NCBI RefSeq assembly: GCF_001661345.1
Contig: NW_017962921.1
Coordinates: 248,001-312,000, forward strand
Reading direction: 5' to 3'
From: Ascoidea rubescens DSM 1968
Taxonomy: Eukaryota; Ascomycota; Saccharomycetes; Ascoideales; Ascoideaceae
Length of the DNA stretch: 64,000 bases
This document shows positions 13,401 to 24,929 of this stretch, piece by piece. Every line of letters starts with the position of its first letter. Position 1 is the stretch's first letter. A program made the translations under genes and the position numbers. Under the pieces are notes generated by a model. That model saw nothing but the letters and a program-made list of their open reading frames with translations, ran no database searches and was not told the origin of the DNA.

Positions 13401-14364
13401 CTTGTTCAACGTCGGGGGTCAGCTTGTTTAACTTATTTTTTTTTTTCTTTGTCGAGAATGAAGCATCTTCGACACAACTTGGATGAATTTAGCTGTCATC
13501 ATCTTTGACCAAATTGCAATAGTATTTCTGGGTACTGATAGATGTAAATCAGGTTGATGGATAAATAGTTCAAAACGATTGAGTTCAATTAGCCGCGCAC
13601 ACCAATGTTGATAAACCCATAAATGTTGTATCGTCAAACCGATCTCTCAGAAAAACATGCTGCGACTGATTAACTTGCGGATGAATGTTGGATTGGCTGT
13701 CTTTGGTTGAATTATGATCACGGTGTGATATTGCGGTCTTTTCTTGGCTATGAAGTAAATAACCTGGCGGATTCATCGGCAATGATTGCAAGTTTCCCAC
13801 TCCCTCATGAAATATTTGAGTGATATCGAGAGAGAATTTTTTCATAAAATGGCAGCCATGTCAGAAGTTGTGGTGCATTCTGACAGCAATGTGTTGGAAG
13901 ACGTTAAAGATTGAAAATCAAATCAAACCGCTTTATGTTTCAAACAGTTGTAAGACCAGATAGAAGGAATGCAAATAGCCGGCCTCAGTTAAATTAGAGA
14001 TTTGCCAACTGATGATTACTTTCCTTACAGTGGATTTAAATCATATTTGGCTTTCAATGACGGTGTTTAAATTGGTTGATAAGAATGTTTAAAAAAGCTG
14101 TCCTTACGGCGAAATCTATGCTATTACCAACTTTGTTCAAGATCCTGTTAATCACCGAACCGTTTGCGTATCTCAATCAGATTACAATTTATACGAAGGT
14201 AATCCTTTGATCAAATTTATTTCAAAGAGAAAGAAGAAAATGCACGTTCCTGATATGTAAAATATGAATCTTAGTCTTTCAAAGTTTGAAGAACTGGATG
14301 AATTACTTAATTTACTCTATTATTGACGTCTGCGCATCTCCTCTTGACTTTCTACTGAATATTT
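13400..14364. other. Unresolved retroelement-like DNA between M0 and P2
   Basis: No LTR, tRNA-like block or conserved pol motif could be assigned with confidence. A short open stretch ending near 14,330 precedes the P2 LTR but has no family match. There is no polypurine tract just before 14,365, which argues against a tandem plus-strand element ending here. Confidence 0.35.
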
Positions 14365-14542
14365 TGGGTTGAGAGGCTCCCAAAAATCTAGCTTTGGTCA
14401 TGGGAAGTCTGTCACCCGTCTGCCCTCGTGACCCTTCTTGATCTGAGCAGGGTCCCCATTAAATGAGAGGCCGATCTCTTTCTTCGTTTTCATATTTCTA
14501 CACTTCTTTACCATAATATTTCATTAACGATTTGCTAAAACA
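14365..14542 (+). repeat. 5' LTR of decayed copia-type element P2
   Basis: The start, TGGGTTGAGAGGCTCCC, and the internal AAGTCTGTCACCCGTCTGCCC align with the 42,887 LTR (CTTCTGTCACCAGTCTGCTC). It ends at AAAACA before a primer-site remnant, GGTCGTCAGCC. Its length is about 178 bp. No polypurine tract lies upstream, so it is read as a 5' LTR. Confidence 0.6.
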
Positions 14543-17500
14543 GGTCGTCAGCCAAATTGAAAATGATTGCTCGCAAGAATGAGAAATTCTTATGGACACT
14601 GCCACTTCTGCTGTGCGGGATTCAGTAGTAAATCTCATAGGTGCATGATTTAGCTCTTTAGCTCATGCATTTAAGGATACAGAAGTCATTCTTGCTCATA
14701 ATGATGTGCCACACAAAGCTTTCGGTGGTTTAGCTCCCGTTTGCCATTAGTTAATTAATGGAAGATGTGTTCATATTGAATAAGGAAATCAGCTGGCAAG
14801 GAGGATGTACGGCCGCCAACTGTCAGCTAAGTTGCAGACGCTTTACGCTACTATTCGTGATGAAGCAGTTACTATTATGAGCGGCTATCGATCTTCTTTT
14901 AAAGTGGTAAATCTTTATTTTAACGAACGCCATTACAAAAAATAATTTGATGAATTTCATTGCTTCATCTTCACTGTCTACAATGATGATTGCGATTCCG
15001 GAATGGTTCAGTCCGCTCCTCAGTTCAAAAGCATTCACGCTCTCAATCATCTTAATCAAATTGCAGCGTTCACCAAAGTGCTTTTACTAATGGAACGGTC
15101 TTTCCCAGTATCTATGGTGATGATGCCTGAATGGTGCCTCAGAATCATCCGCGACTGTTTTTGTTGCAATGGATCCCTTCAAAGAGCCAAAAGGGATAAA
15201 ATGGGCATCCTAACGTTGTGGCAGAAACCGACATTTGGTTAGTGAGTGTCTGGTAGCACGCCCAGTTCCAGCTGGGTTGCCAGCACCAGTCGATCCTGCT
15301 GTTGCTGCAGCCGTTGGGGATGCCCCCAAAATATGAACCATTTTGTTTCCATGGCCGTTGCAAGTAACCCCCATCCTAATGTTGATTTGCAACACGATTA
15401 ATTTTGAATTCGGTGTTTCCCATCATTTGGCAGCTGACGCTGATTGGTTCGGCGACGCAACTTCTCAGTCACAAGAACTTCCAGCTATTGGAGATTCTAT
15501 CCTTGATGTCAATGGTGTTGGCACTGCGAAGCCTCTCCACAATAGATCATTTTGAAATGGTCTTCATGGTCCCCATGGGGCAAATGCGATTTCCATCCTA
15601 GCTGTTACAAAGGGCCATCCTTGGCATCCAATCAAACATGATTCAACCCTTATCAGATGCATTTCCGTTGCTGGTGGAACAAAATGGGAACAATTTGAAC
15701 CAGGAAAAACGAGTTAATGATTTAAGAAGTCGTCTACGAATCACTCAAGTGCTGCATTGGCTGTACGGTTCTTTGATTCTCATGGGGGGATCCCTGAAGA
15801 AGGTGTTGCCAGCAGATGTCGTCTTTTCACCCTTGATGACGATTACCGAAGCGTTGTCGTTGCCGCTCCCATTTCTCTAGGATTATCGGACGCTGCCAAG
15901 ATGATATTTTATATTCAACTTTCCCAACAACAATTCTTTGAAAAGATGGTTTGTACTCTGGGATCTTATAATGAGTGTGCATCCAAGCTGTTCAATAATT
16001 ATTGTCAAACCGAAAACGTCAAACATCAAGAGTACGTTTCAATATAGACCCATCAAATTTGGCTCAATGAACAATGGCTAAATGCAACAAAGAAAACAGC
16101 CAACCGTAAGCTATATAAACCCAACAATCGTCAATTGTTGAGAAATCATGTTTGCAAGTGTGCAGTGCATTTATGAATTTTGCTCCTACTTGGCCTGCCA
16201 TCTTGCAGTTTGCTGTTTTGGAATTATATGATCCATGATAGTCAATTGCTGAAGTGTTGAAATACCTTGGATGTGCATTCCACTATAGGATTCTTAAAGA
16301 TATCAGCCAAACTAAGTTACGTTACTGAAGTGTGCTTTTTAATTTTGTTGCGTACGGCAAGACTAGCAAGGCCTACCAGGAGTACTAGCGTGATAACACG
16401 TGTCTTTATTTCAGTTTCATTTATTGTTTTGATGGATCAAAATTTAATAGTGAGAATGCACCATTTGCGGCCTGTGTTCCAACAACTCAATTTGCTTCTT
16501 GACAGTCATGTAATACCGGTAGGATTCTTGGAGAAATCCGTCTTTTGCCAGGAATGGCAAAAATAACACGACTAAATTTGTATCAGAAATTTCATCACCG
16601 GGTTACTCCAATAATGACGATAAATATGTTGACATCAGCTCAAATGATTAACTGACAAATTGTGTTAAAGAAAACCAATTGAATTAGAAGAAATCTTTTT
16701 CATTCAAAGCAGCTGCTAATTAAGTTGGGAATGGTAACACTGGTGTTGAAGCTGAAGTGGACCAACTTGCTCGAACAAAAAAATCATGTTAACAAATTGT
16801 TCATCAGATTGAAAATGCAGTTCAATATTAATCAAATTATTCATGAGATGCCACTGAAGTGAGATCTTTGCTGAGATGCCTGGCCGTTAGTTTTGCTGCC
16901 GCTACAACTACTAACTCAAATTCCGCAGATTCAATGTCGAGAATTCTTTGTCAATCACAGCTTTAGGCAAGGCTTGATATAAATGCTGATCTGTGGGTGA
17001 AACTGCCACTTGAAAAGGACCTGTTAGCTGTCAGTGTGAATGTGCCATGAAGTCAGCACTAACTGGAGAGTTTGCTGAAGCAACACAAGCTGCCCAAGAG
17101 CTTTCAGGGTTTGCCGGTATTAACTATACAAAGCAATTTTCTCCTGTAATTAGATACGAAAATGTTACAGTCCCCCTTGCTGTTTGAGGATGGCACACAA
17201 CCACGGCAAGTGACATTGCTTTCACAACTGAAGTTTGTCGTGCGGTGAGTGAGGCAAGAAAACATATCAAACACTCCCATTGATTTGCTAATGTTCAATA
17301 TCCTCCAATTTAATAAAAGTTACCAATTCAATTTGTGGAATCAAACAGGTTCTTGTTGGCTCATACAAGAAGGCCCGAATGGGTATTCATCCTTTGGATT
17401 TCAACTAAACTCAGCTCAGCAATGTGTGCTACATCTCTCAACGAACAAACAGCACTAAGTGCTAGAACCGTATGACAACCATTTGAATTTTGCCGGATGA

Positions 17501-18420
17501 TCTGATGCAATAGTAAGGTTGCACATCTGATACCTCTGTTTTTTGTTCACAACATATGACTCTCAACATATTGCGGTTGATCACTCGAGCTTGATGTTGC
17601 TCCGAATTATGAAGAAATTGTTTAGTCCTTCTTAACATACGACAGGTTGATATATCATCGTTTGATAAAAGATGTCTCCAATCTGCTGGCTACACTATTG
17701 CTGATAAACTTTTACAAAATCACTTATCAAACAGATAACTGTGAGATGGATCTTGATGAGTCAGCACTTCGCACATCAATTGATGCATGATTGCATTTCG
17801 CAGGAAACTCGATACCAAATGATGTTCACTTTCAGTTCGGCCCCTCAGTGGACACCTTGATCAACCTTGCGTGAATTGACTGAGTTGTGCCAAAAGAAAC
17901 AACCATATTTGGACACTAATCCATTGACTGTTCTTTACAAAGCTTCCTCTTCAGTGGGGATTGTTGGAGAGTTAGACAATGAATCGGCTGGGGCCCTTCG
18001 CAATCGAAATGTGCTGGGGGATATATGATTATCAGTAGTCCAAAACCTGCGACATGTCTTCCAAAAATGAAGCACCCAGGGTCTTTGCTGCCATGTGAAG
18101 CAGCATAAGATTTGCGTACAGAAGCAGTCGAACAAAACAGTGTTCTTTATCAAAGTCCTATATTATCTCGGCCCCAAAGAAAAACATTAATCATCTACTG
18201 AAATCACAATTATGCAATCTTCTTTGCTATCCATCTTCCCAATCAAAAAAACTCCAAGAACATTTGAATGAGGTGCCATATTATAAGAGGGTTGTGAAAC
18301 GTTGCTCCTCAATTCACCAGAGTTGACACAAAAGGTAATATTGCTGATTTGTTCACTATGGCCTTTAGGAAACCTGTGTTTAGGTTTCTCGGTTAATTTC
18401 TCCAAAAACGCAGTTATTTT
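14543..18420 (+). pseudogene. P2 gag-pol remnant, full copia gene order
   Basis: Gag-like sequence (YGRQLSAKLQTLYA) lies near 14.8 kb. A protease remnant at about 15,400-15,560 reads HHLAADADWF then ILDVNGVGT. An integrase zinc-finger remnant (DAAKMI, then a decayed Cys pair) lies near 15.9-16.0 kb. A reverse transcriptase N-terminus at about 17,105-17,260 reads GINYTKQFSPVIRYENV. The RNase H C-terminus near 18,310-18,390 reads VDTKGNIADLFTMAFRKP, close to the copia 'xxTKENIADIFTKAL'. The order PR-IN-RT-RH is diagnostic of Pseudoviridae. Many stops and frame shifts make it a pseudogene. Confidence 0.7.
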
Positions 18421-18904
18421 TAGCTCGGCGTTTGTTGTTTACTTCGTCTTGGCTCTATCTGATTATCATTGTGTGGTTCATCTTTGTTGATGATGCTTGA
18501 GAGTTGTTGAGCAACTGCTTAAAAGAGTGTCCTAACAGAATTTTCTTTCTGATACTATTTGTTTGTGCTACTGGTCTTCATTACCATTTGCTAAATGATT
18601 ATGTTCGGATAACAAGTAGTTCACTATAAATCTGATTTGAATAGTTTTGGATTTTTTGATGTTGAATTCTGTTCAGCATTTGATTTTATTTTGAAGTCAG
18701 CGCAAGTAGCCTGAACAGCAGTTTGCAAAAGTGGCTGCTTGCGAGCAACCGACCAGGCGAGCAAATAAACTGGTCGGGAAACTGACTCGACGCACGAGGG
18801 AATCAACTGCCTATGCCCACCGATGGAGGGGCCAGATTAGGGTTTCTGGTTTGAAGGAGATGCCAGAATTCCAGGAGGATGCACTTGTTTAACCAAAGAA
18901 TGTT

Positions 18905-19012
18905 TCTACTTAGAAGGCCGTAGTAGGGATTCGAACTCAGTCCAAAGCTCCTGTGTGCAGACCACTCCAAAACATGTGTCTCACTGACTTCTGGTATCCG
19001 CTTACCCATCTC
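18905..19012 (-). repeat. tRNA-like repeat T2, antisense to element P2
   Basis: On the minus strand an A-box-like GGGTAAGCGGATACC is followed by GTGAGACACATG and a B box, GAGTTCGAATCCC, the best-preserved B box of the set. The tail CTTCTAAGTAGAAACATTC matches the tail of T6. The AGACA motif is about 114 bp from the LTR start at 19,094. Identity as a specific tRNA cannot be assigned. Confidence 0.6.
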
Positions 19013-19079
19013 GATAGTTGGGTTCAAACCCTCTAAATAGTTTATCCTCCATGACCCGTTCTTCTTAGTTACGGATGGC

Positions 19080-19093
19080 AGTTAAGGGGGTGA
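19080..19093 (+). other. Polypurine tract of P2
   Basis: AGTTAAGGGGG immediately precedes the LTR start. The same tract appears before the 42,887 LTR (CAAGGGGG) and the P3 LTR (CTAAGGGGAG). On the minus strand M2 has GGAGAGG before 24,222. It is absent beside the LTRs read as purely 5' (6,489, 14,365 and 33,776). Confidence 0.55.
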
Positions 19094-19228
19094 TGTTTTG
19101 AGCCTCCCGGACGTCACAATTTGGTGTTCCAATGAATGTCTTCGTTCTCCTGCAGCGACGCTCAGTGAGTTAACACTGATCTATATAAAAAGATGCAGCC
19201 AATTTGCACAAAATATTATGCAAACAGA
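19094..19228 (+). repeat. 3' LTR of P2, meeting the M3 LTR tail to tail
   Basis: It starts TGTTTTGAGCCTCCCGGA, close to the P1 and P4 LTRs. The converging M3 LTR ends at 19,362, so only 269 bp hold two LTRs of normal length near 172 bp. One or both must be truncated at the junction. The boundary at 19,228 is simply the midpoint. Confidence 0.55.
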
Positions 19229-19362
19229 TGATTGCCTAATGAAGTACCTTGAACACATCGCCAGCCTTTTAATAATGGTGTAGATAGATTGAGGTGCGTC
19301 ACTGAAGCAGAATGGAGAGAGAGCCGAGAACCGATATCTCGACGTCCAGAGGGCTGACAACA
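19229..19362 (-). repeat. 3' LTR of element M3
   Basis: On the minus strand it begins TGTTGTCAGCCCTCTGGACG and contains ATCGGTTCTCGGCTCTC, aligning with the 42,887 LTR (ATTCGGTCTTTCGGCTTC). It is truncated against the P2 LTR. Confidence 0.55.
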
Positions 19363-19444
19363 GCACCCCTTAGCCCGATAATGAACCTTCCAACAATGAG
19401 CTAAATACAGTTGATTATTTCAGAGAAGATGCAATTGACTTTTC

Positions 19445-19540
19445 GCGTTACCAGAGCAGTTGCCTGGTCCGAATGTGAGACATAGATTACCAAGCTTTTC
19501 TGGCGGCGCAGTGAAATGGGTTTTGATTCCAAACCCAGCT
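19445..19540 (+). repeat. tRNA-like repeat T3, antisense to element M3
   Basis: An A-box-like CGTTACCAGAGCAGTTGCC is followed by GAATGTGAGACATAG, GGCGGCGCAGTG and a B-box-like GGGTTTTGATTCC. It aligns with T1 and T4 in order and spacing. AGACAT starts 116 bp from the LTR edge at 19,362. Confidence 0.55.
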
Positions 19541-20010
19541 TTCAAAGGAAAGATCTTGAGGTGATGTCAGTGGATGTTTGGGAAATACTGGCCTGGGTGT
19601 TGCACCAGGATTGCTTCTCCAAACTTTGAAGTTAGGGGGCATGGCCAGATCATTTGCTATATGTGTCAAGAGCTTTTCCCGGCCACTTTATTAATTTGGT
19701 TGTCTTCCAAAGCAAGGTTTTCTTATCTACTGCTTTTCCTACAATCATCAAAGCGTATAAAACATTAAACTCTACTTAACAATAAATAATAGAGTCACTC
19801 AAAGGAAACCCAGATTGATTATACATGTAACCGCTTTTATATCCCAATTCTATTTTCATGCAAATGACAGCCAATACCTGTAAATCAATCAAGTTGAACT
19901 ATTCCTTGAAATTATGCTGGCACTGTCAGTCAACCGAATGTATATCAATAGTGTTGCATAATTATCAATAATCGATACAAAGAATAATTATCATAAATGC
20001 TAAACAAGCC

Positions 20011-23000
20011 TTAAGCAGCAAAAGGACAACCATCAAAAGTAGAACCGTTAAAAACTTTCAATGAGATATGAAACCACGATTGCGCGACGAGCCTCAGAAA
20101 ACATGTAACCAAAATTGGTTCAATACCAACTCGTCTAGGAGTGAAACCAGCATTGCTCAAATCACCTCTAAATTGATTCATCATTGAAAAATATCTGTTG
20201 TTCTGGTGATTAGGCGGTTGGTTAGCATTGATGAATGCCAAATTATTGTCACAAGAAATAATGTGAAATTCAACGTATGATTGAGTCCAATTGGAGACTG
20301 GCTTTAAAAACAAAGCGACTGTCACTGCTTCAGTGAGTGAAATGTATTCAGCCTCACCAGTCAGCAGTGGAACTAAAGTCTGCCTTTTTGAGGTCCTAGT
20401 AGCATGATTTGATTAGTCAGAGTCACATCACTCGTAGTTCATTTGCTATCAAGAAGGTGTCCAGACCAACCACAGTGGCGGAATATAGCTAGTTCATCCG
20501 AGCAAGCAGCATTGCAAATGGCAGATAATAGATTTGAGGTCAAATTGTTAACACCTTGATAGCAGATCTTAGAACGTCTTTGCATCGTGTCCCATCAAAA
20601 GGACTAAGTAGCTTAAAAGAAAAAATAATGGAATATCGCAAATCGTTTGCACCGCAAAGTAACTATTTAACAATTCAACTCCAAAGTGATGACTCTTCAC
20701 CATTTAACGCAGATCTATCTGATTCAGCTAGAAGCTTCTTCTAGTACATAGCCATTGACTAGCCTGCAGATAAAGCCGATATAATCTAAGGTTCTGAACC
20801 TTCAGTCAGACGGAGGTTTCCACAGATACTGCAGTGCCTCCGTTACTATGAGCAACATCAATTCCAAGAAATGCACCAAACATTAGTGCGAGCTGTTCTA
20901 TTTGGAACTCAGTACTAAATTACAGTTTGAGCAGCTTGTCCAGTGCATGTGATGATCGGGCAAGTGCACAACGATCCATATAAATTCAAACTGTCCAGCG
21001 TTGTCTGTTTCGTGAAAGACATTGCACACCAAGCCCATCTCACGGTCGTTGCAATCCTGATGATCGGAGAGCATTTTCCTTTGTTATTCACCAAAATGAA
21101 GTGATTATTCGAGTCAATAAATTGATTTGCCCACCTTCCAACCGTTTCCAGTTATTGATCATTAACAAATTCTGTACAATGTTCAATCAAAGATTTAACA
21201 ACATATATCCATGAGAAACCGCTCTTCGCCGATTCATGAAACGAAGTTTGAATGAGTTTGATATTGGAACAGCAAACACCACGAAAACAGTTTCTTACGT
21301 AATTACTGGATTGGATGTTTCAGTATCACCTTTGCCTTCAAGCTGACAAAACAATTGAGAATCTACTCAGGGTTTTAGAAAAGTAGTAGTTGGAGCAGAG
21401 TAGAATGTATACACTCATTGACAACGAAATAATCTCTTTCGAAAAGAAACATGATCCAAAGTGTAATTATTGTTATTAACGGTGGTCTGATAGACTAATT
21501 GACAAACAACTGCACACAAGCGGACCGTAGTATTTGCACCAACGTTAGTTGTGTCAATTAATGCTGCAGCCAACATCCTCAGTGGAAACTTGTCTCTAGT
21601 GGTGTCACTTGAATCATTTGCAACCCATTTGACTACGTTGCCTTCGTCATCAAAATTTTTTTGACAAATTCATCCGCTTTCAACAAGTTGGTTTTCATCT
21701 GATTCAGCACCGGTGTTTTCATCGGCATCTGGATCAGGATCAACTGCAGTTTGAATAGAATTCTTTGAAGGCACATCATTGTCATCCGCAATGTCTTTTT
21801 CGCCATCAATAGAGCCTATCTCAATACAATTACGTTATACATTAAAGGTATCTCTTATTCATTGTCAAAAGCATTTCAGCGGCGTGCTCATTGTTGTTGA
21901 CAGCAGCGAAGTGATTTCCGCCCCCCCCCCATATGGTTAAGAACACAGCTCTAACTCAAACGGCAGACGGAATGGTTGAGAAAAACCATGATATGAAGCA
22001 TCAGCAAAAAAAAAATTCTTTTCATAAAGCCGCGAGAAGAACTGACAACCAGATAGCGCCCACCAACAATGTACACTCTGCAGGCACTTCTACTGATTCT
22101 TTAACGTAAGAATTCATTGAGAAGACTTGATTCACCGTTTTTGGTGTGCCTGATTTAATTAAAAATTAGGAGAGAAATAACAGATCAACCACGTTCCAGA
22201 TGGCAGCATCATATTTTATTCCGTAAAATAAGTAAAAAGAAGCGGCCAGCGGAGCGCCGTCTACGGTAAGAGTCAAGTTCATCAACAACACTGTCTTCAT
22301 GACAGCTTCATTGCACACGCAATGAAGATCATTGGTATAGATAGTCATTGTCTCGGCCTCTGCCACTGTTCTTCGCTGTCAACGTTCAGCGGTCCCATTT
22401 TCATGAGACTTATCAGCAACAAACATTTCATCTCTGGTTCCTTCAGATTGACAAAAAGATCTGAACAGCCTGAAAGCAAAATGGATAACTGATTCGATAG
22501 TATCAATGGATATTTGCAATATATGTTCAATGAACTTATACCGATATACAAACCTAGCAACAGCTGGTAATCCTATAGCATTTGAAACGACAACGACGTA
22601 TTTTCATTGATCATGAACAATTGTGGAAACATAGCTACTGTCGTCATTCGCGAATCCTGGCATTGACCCAACACTATCATCATAGTGTCGTCTAACGGCC
22701 GCAGTAGCCTGCATTGTAGATATCTTATTAGCAATTTTAGTCCCATCTCTATTGTGACAAGACTCACATTATCAACCAGCAGCAGCAGAGATGCCGCTGC
22801 TTTTCCCAATATCCTCTGCCCAGACGCACCTAGATGAACTATACGTTTATTGCAGTAAGTAGCAATCGTCGCCGCAAAGAATGGCCGATCAAGACATTCA
22901 TATGATCCTGAAGGAGATCTCCTACCAGTTACTACATCATTGGCATAATCTCATTCATTTTTGAAGGAGTACCAATCATCTTATCTTGTAGTAGTTGAAT

Positions 23001-24034
23001 TTAAACTGAATAAGCTCCATGGGAGCGTAAACAGCAGTCTCGAATGATCCACTATTTTGAAGTACTACAATAAAAGTACGTTCCACATCGTCCAAAGTGT
23101 CAGCGATTGCAGTATCTTCACTTGAATGACAGGTGAAGTGGCGGATGGAATGAGGGCTCGCACAAGTATGTTGGAAGCACAAAAATCAAAATTGAATGTC
23201 TTTGAATTCAGCATAGGCTTGCCAGCAAATTTCAACAAACAAGAAAAAGCCGCTGATTAACATTGGGGGGATCCTGAGCAGCCACAGCACAGATGCATCA
23301 GCTGAATCTGATAATCCAACAATAGCTGGCTGCGCTGCTTAACATTCATTAGCCGTATGACAATATTTGTGACAACGTTCGGATGTTATTATTTATAATT
23401 TTTGGGCTCTTCAGTCAATCCTCAGCGAAAAAATTAAAAAAACTAAACCTCATCCACCAGCAAATGCATCATTTTCAAGCTGATTAGACAAGACTTTTCA
23501 ATCAGCAAATGTTCTTTAGTCAGTGCCTGTACTATGTGTAACAACTGTTCTAGCATTGGTAGTGTCCCATTTGAAAGCAGCATAGGAATTCCAACAACTT
23601 CTCAGCATTATAAATTTGAACAATATTCAAACTAAATCAATTAAGAAGTTGCTTTTCATTGTTCATATTCAAAGGCGAATCTTCTCTTTTCCTGAAATGA
23701 GAGACGTGGTCATAATAATAGCTGTTTCAACACCAATAGTTCCGTAAAGCTTCTTCAAGCAAACTAATACTTGAGGGATTTACCACTCATTGTATACCAC
23801 GACCTCCAATGGAGCAGAAACTGATCAGCCTGTTACGACTGTTTGGCTAGTGGAGTTCAATGGAACTTTAAGATTGCACGAATCTACATGATTAACAATA
23901 ATAACTCATTGTTTGAAAAGAGTAGAATCAACGATCCTAATGGAGCGGTTTTCATCATCAAGACCGAGCCCCTCATAATTAACTGAGCTGCATCAATTAC
24001 TTTCCTCAATGTTTTCAGCGAGCAGTGGCTATTT
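20011..24034 (-). pseudogene. M3 gag-pol remnant, copia-type
   Basis: Read right to left. The CCHC region at about 23,260-23,370 reads CHKYCHTANEC then PAIVGLSDSADA. A protease remnant near 23,000-23,070 reads NSGSFETAVYAP. Integrase core and C-terminal remnants lie at 22,810-22,166; one reads MNLTLTVDG. The RNase H region is the best preserved in the window: SKRQTLVPLLTGEAEYISLT at about 20,330-20,400, then ISCDNNLAFINANQP at about 20,210-20,255. These match the copia motifs 'SSKKQxxVxLSxxEAEYxxL' and 'IxCDNxxAI'. Premature stops interrupt the rest. Confidence 0.7.
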
Positions 24035-24050
24035 GGTTCTAAACCCGCTG

Positions 24051-24222
24051 TAGTGTTGTATCAAGTCCATAACTCACATTAAGGAAAAACAAAATCCGAA
24101 AAACAGCAGCTATGATAAAATGACCTTTCGCATAAAGCAAGAAATATATCACCAAGCCTAACTGGAGCAGACCGGCAACAGGAACTGAGGGACCGCCTCT
24201 CATCACCCGGAGACTCACAACA
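24051..24222 (-). repeat. LTR shared by M3 (5') and M2 (3')
   Basis: On the minus strand it starts TGTTGTGAGTCTCCGGG and continues with AGTTCCTGTTGCCGGTCTGCTCC, aligned with the 42,887 LTR. It ends before a primer-site remnant, GCGGGTTTAGAACC, so it measures 172 bp. A purine tract (GGAGAGG) lies on its M2 side and a primer site on its M3 side, so one LTR serves two tandem copies. Confidence 0.65.
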
Positions 24223-24304
24223 GCCTCTCCATTCCAGAAACAGCACTTTCGACAATTTAGTTAATGATGACTAACACCTTTGAGACTCTACAAAATCAGT
24301 TCCC

Positions 24305-24405
24305 CTTCCCCGAGCTGTTGACAGGAATGAATGTGAGACATGAGCATCAGGAATCCGCCCAACAGGCGCAGTGGAGAGGCTTCGTATTCTAATTAGAGCT
24401 GTCTA
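24305..24405 (+). repeat. tRNA-like repeat T4, antisense to element M2
   Basis: CCCCGAGCTGTTGAC (A-box-like) is followed by AATGTGAGACATG, ATCCGCCCAACAGGCGCAG and a B-box-like GGCTTCGTATTC. The tail GTCTAAAAAGAAAC matches those of T1 and T6. AGACAT starts 115 bp from the LTR edge at 24,222. Confidence 0.55.
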
Positions 24406-24929
24406 AAAAGAAACAAGATGCCCCGAGAGAACTCGGTGCTTTTGAAATACAACCATGAGCATTGGTCTACCAACGCTTTTATATCCATTCTAGCAATGGG
24501 GCAAAGAGAAATTTTTGAATTCTGCGACAAGCAAGTTACCCGCTTAGTTAGTTTGCTTGGTTGTTTGTTTGCTGCTGAGCACCAATATCGCAGAACGGCG
24601 CTTCAGGCTACAGTCAAGGACTCTGAAATAAAATCAAACTTTGAACAACAACGAAGAAGCTCAAACGCGCCGACTAAACACATCGAATGTTCTTGAAATT
24701 GTTCTATAACACCAACATCAACACTTGGTAAAGAAACAATACAGACCAGTAATAGAAGGATACGTTGACCGTCGAACAGGAACTGTCATCACCGTCAGTC
24801 AAACATTGCTATGACAATACATAGTGATATTTAGCTTGAGATGAGCCAAAAATTGCAAATTGGTTAAAATCGATCCCACATAAACTACAAATGAACAACC
24901 ATCAACAATTGAATCATTGAAGCAATTTA

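Noticed and set aside
19017-19035. GGGTTCAAACCC, a perfect-looking tRNA T-arm on the plus strand
   Set aside because: No acceptor, D or anticodon arm can be built around it, and it lies in the opposite orientation to the T2 block beside it.
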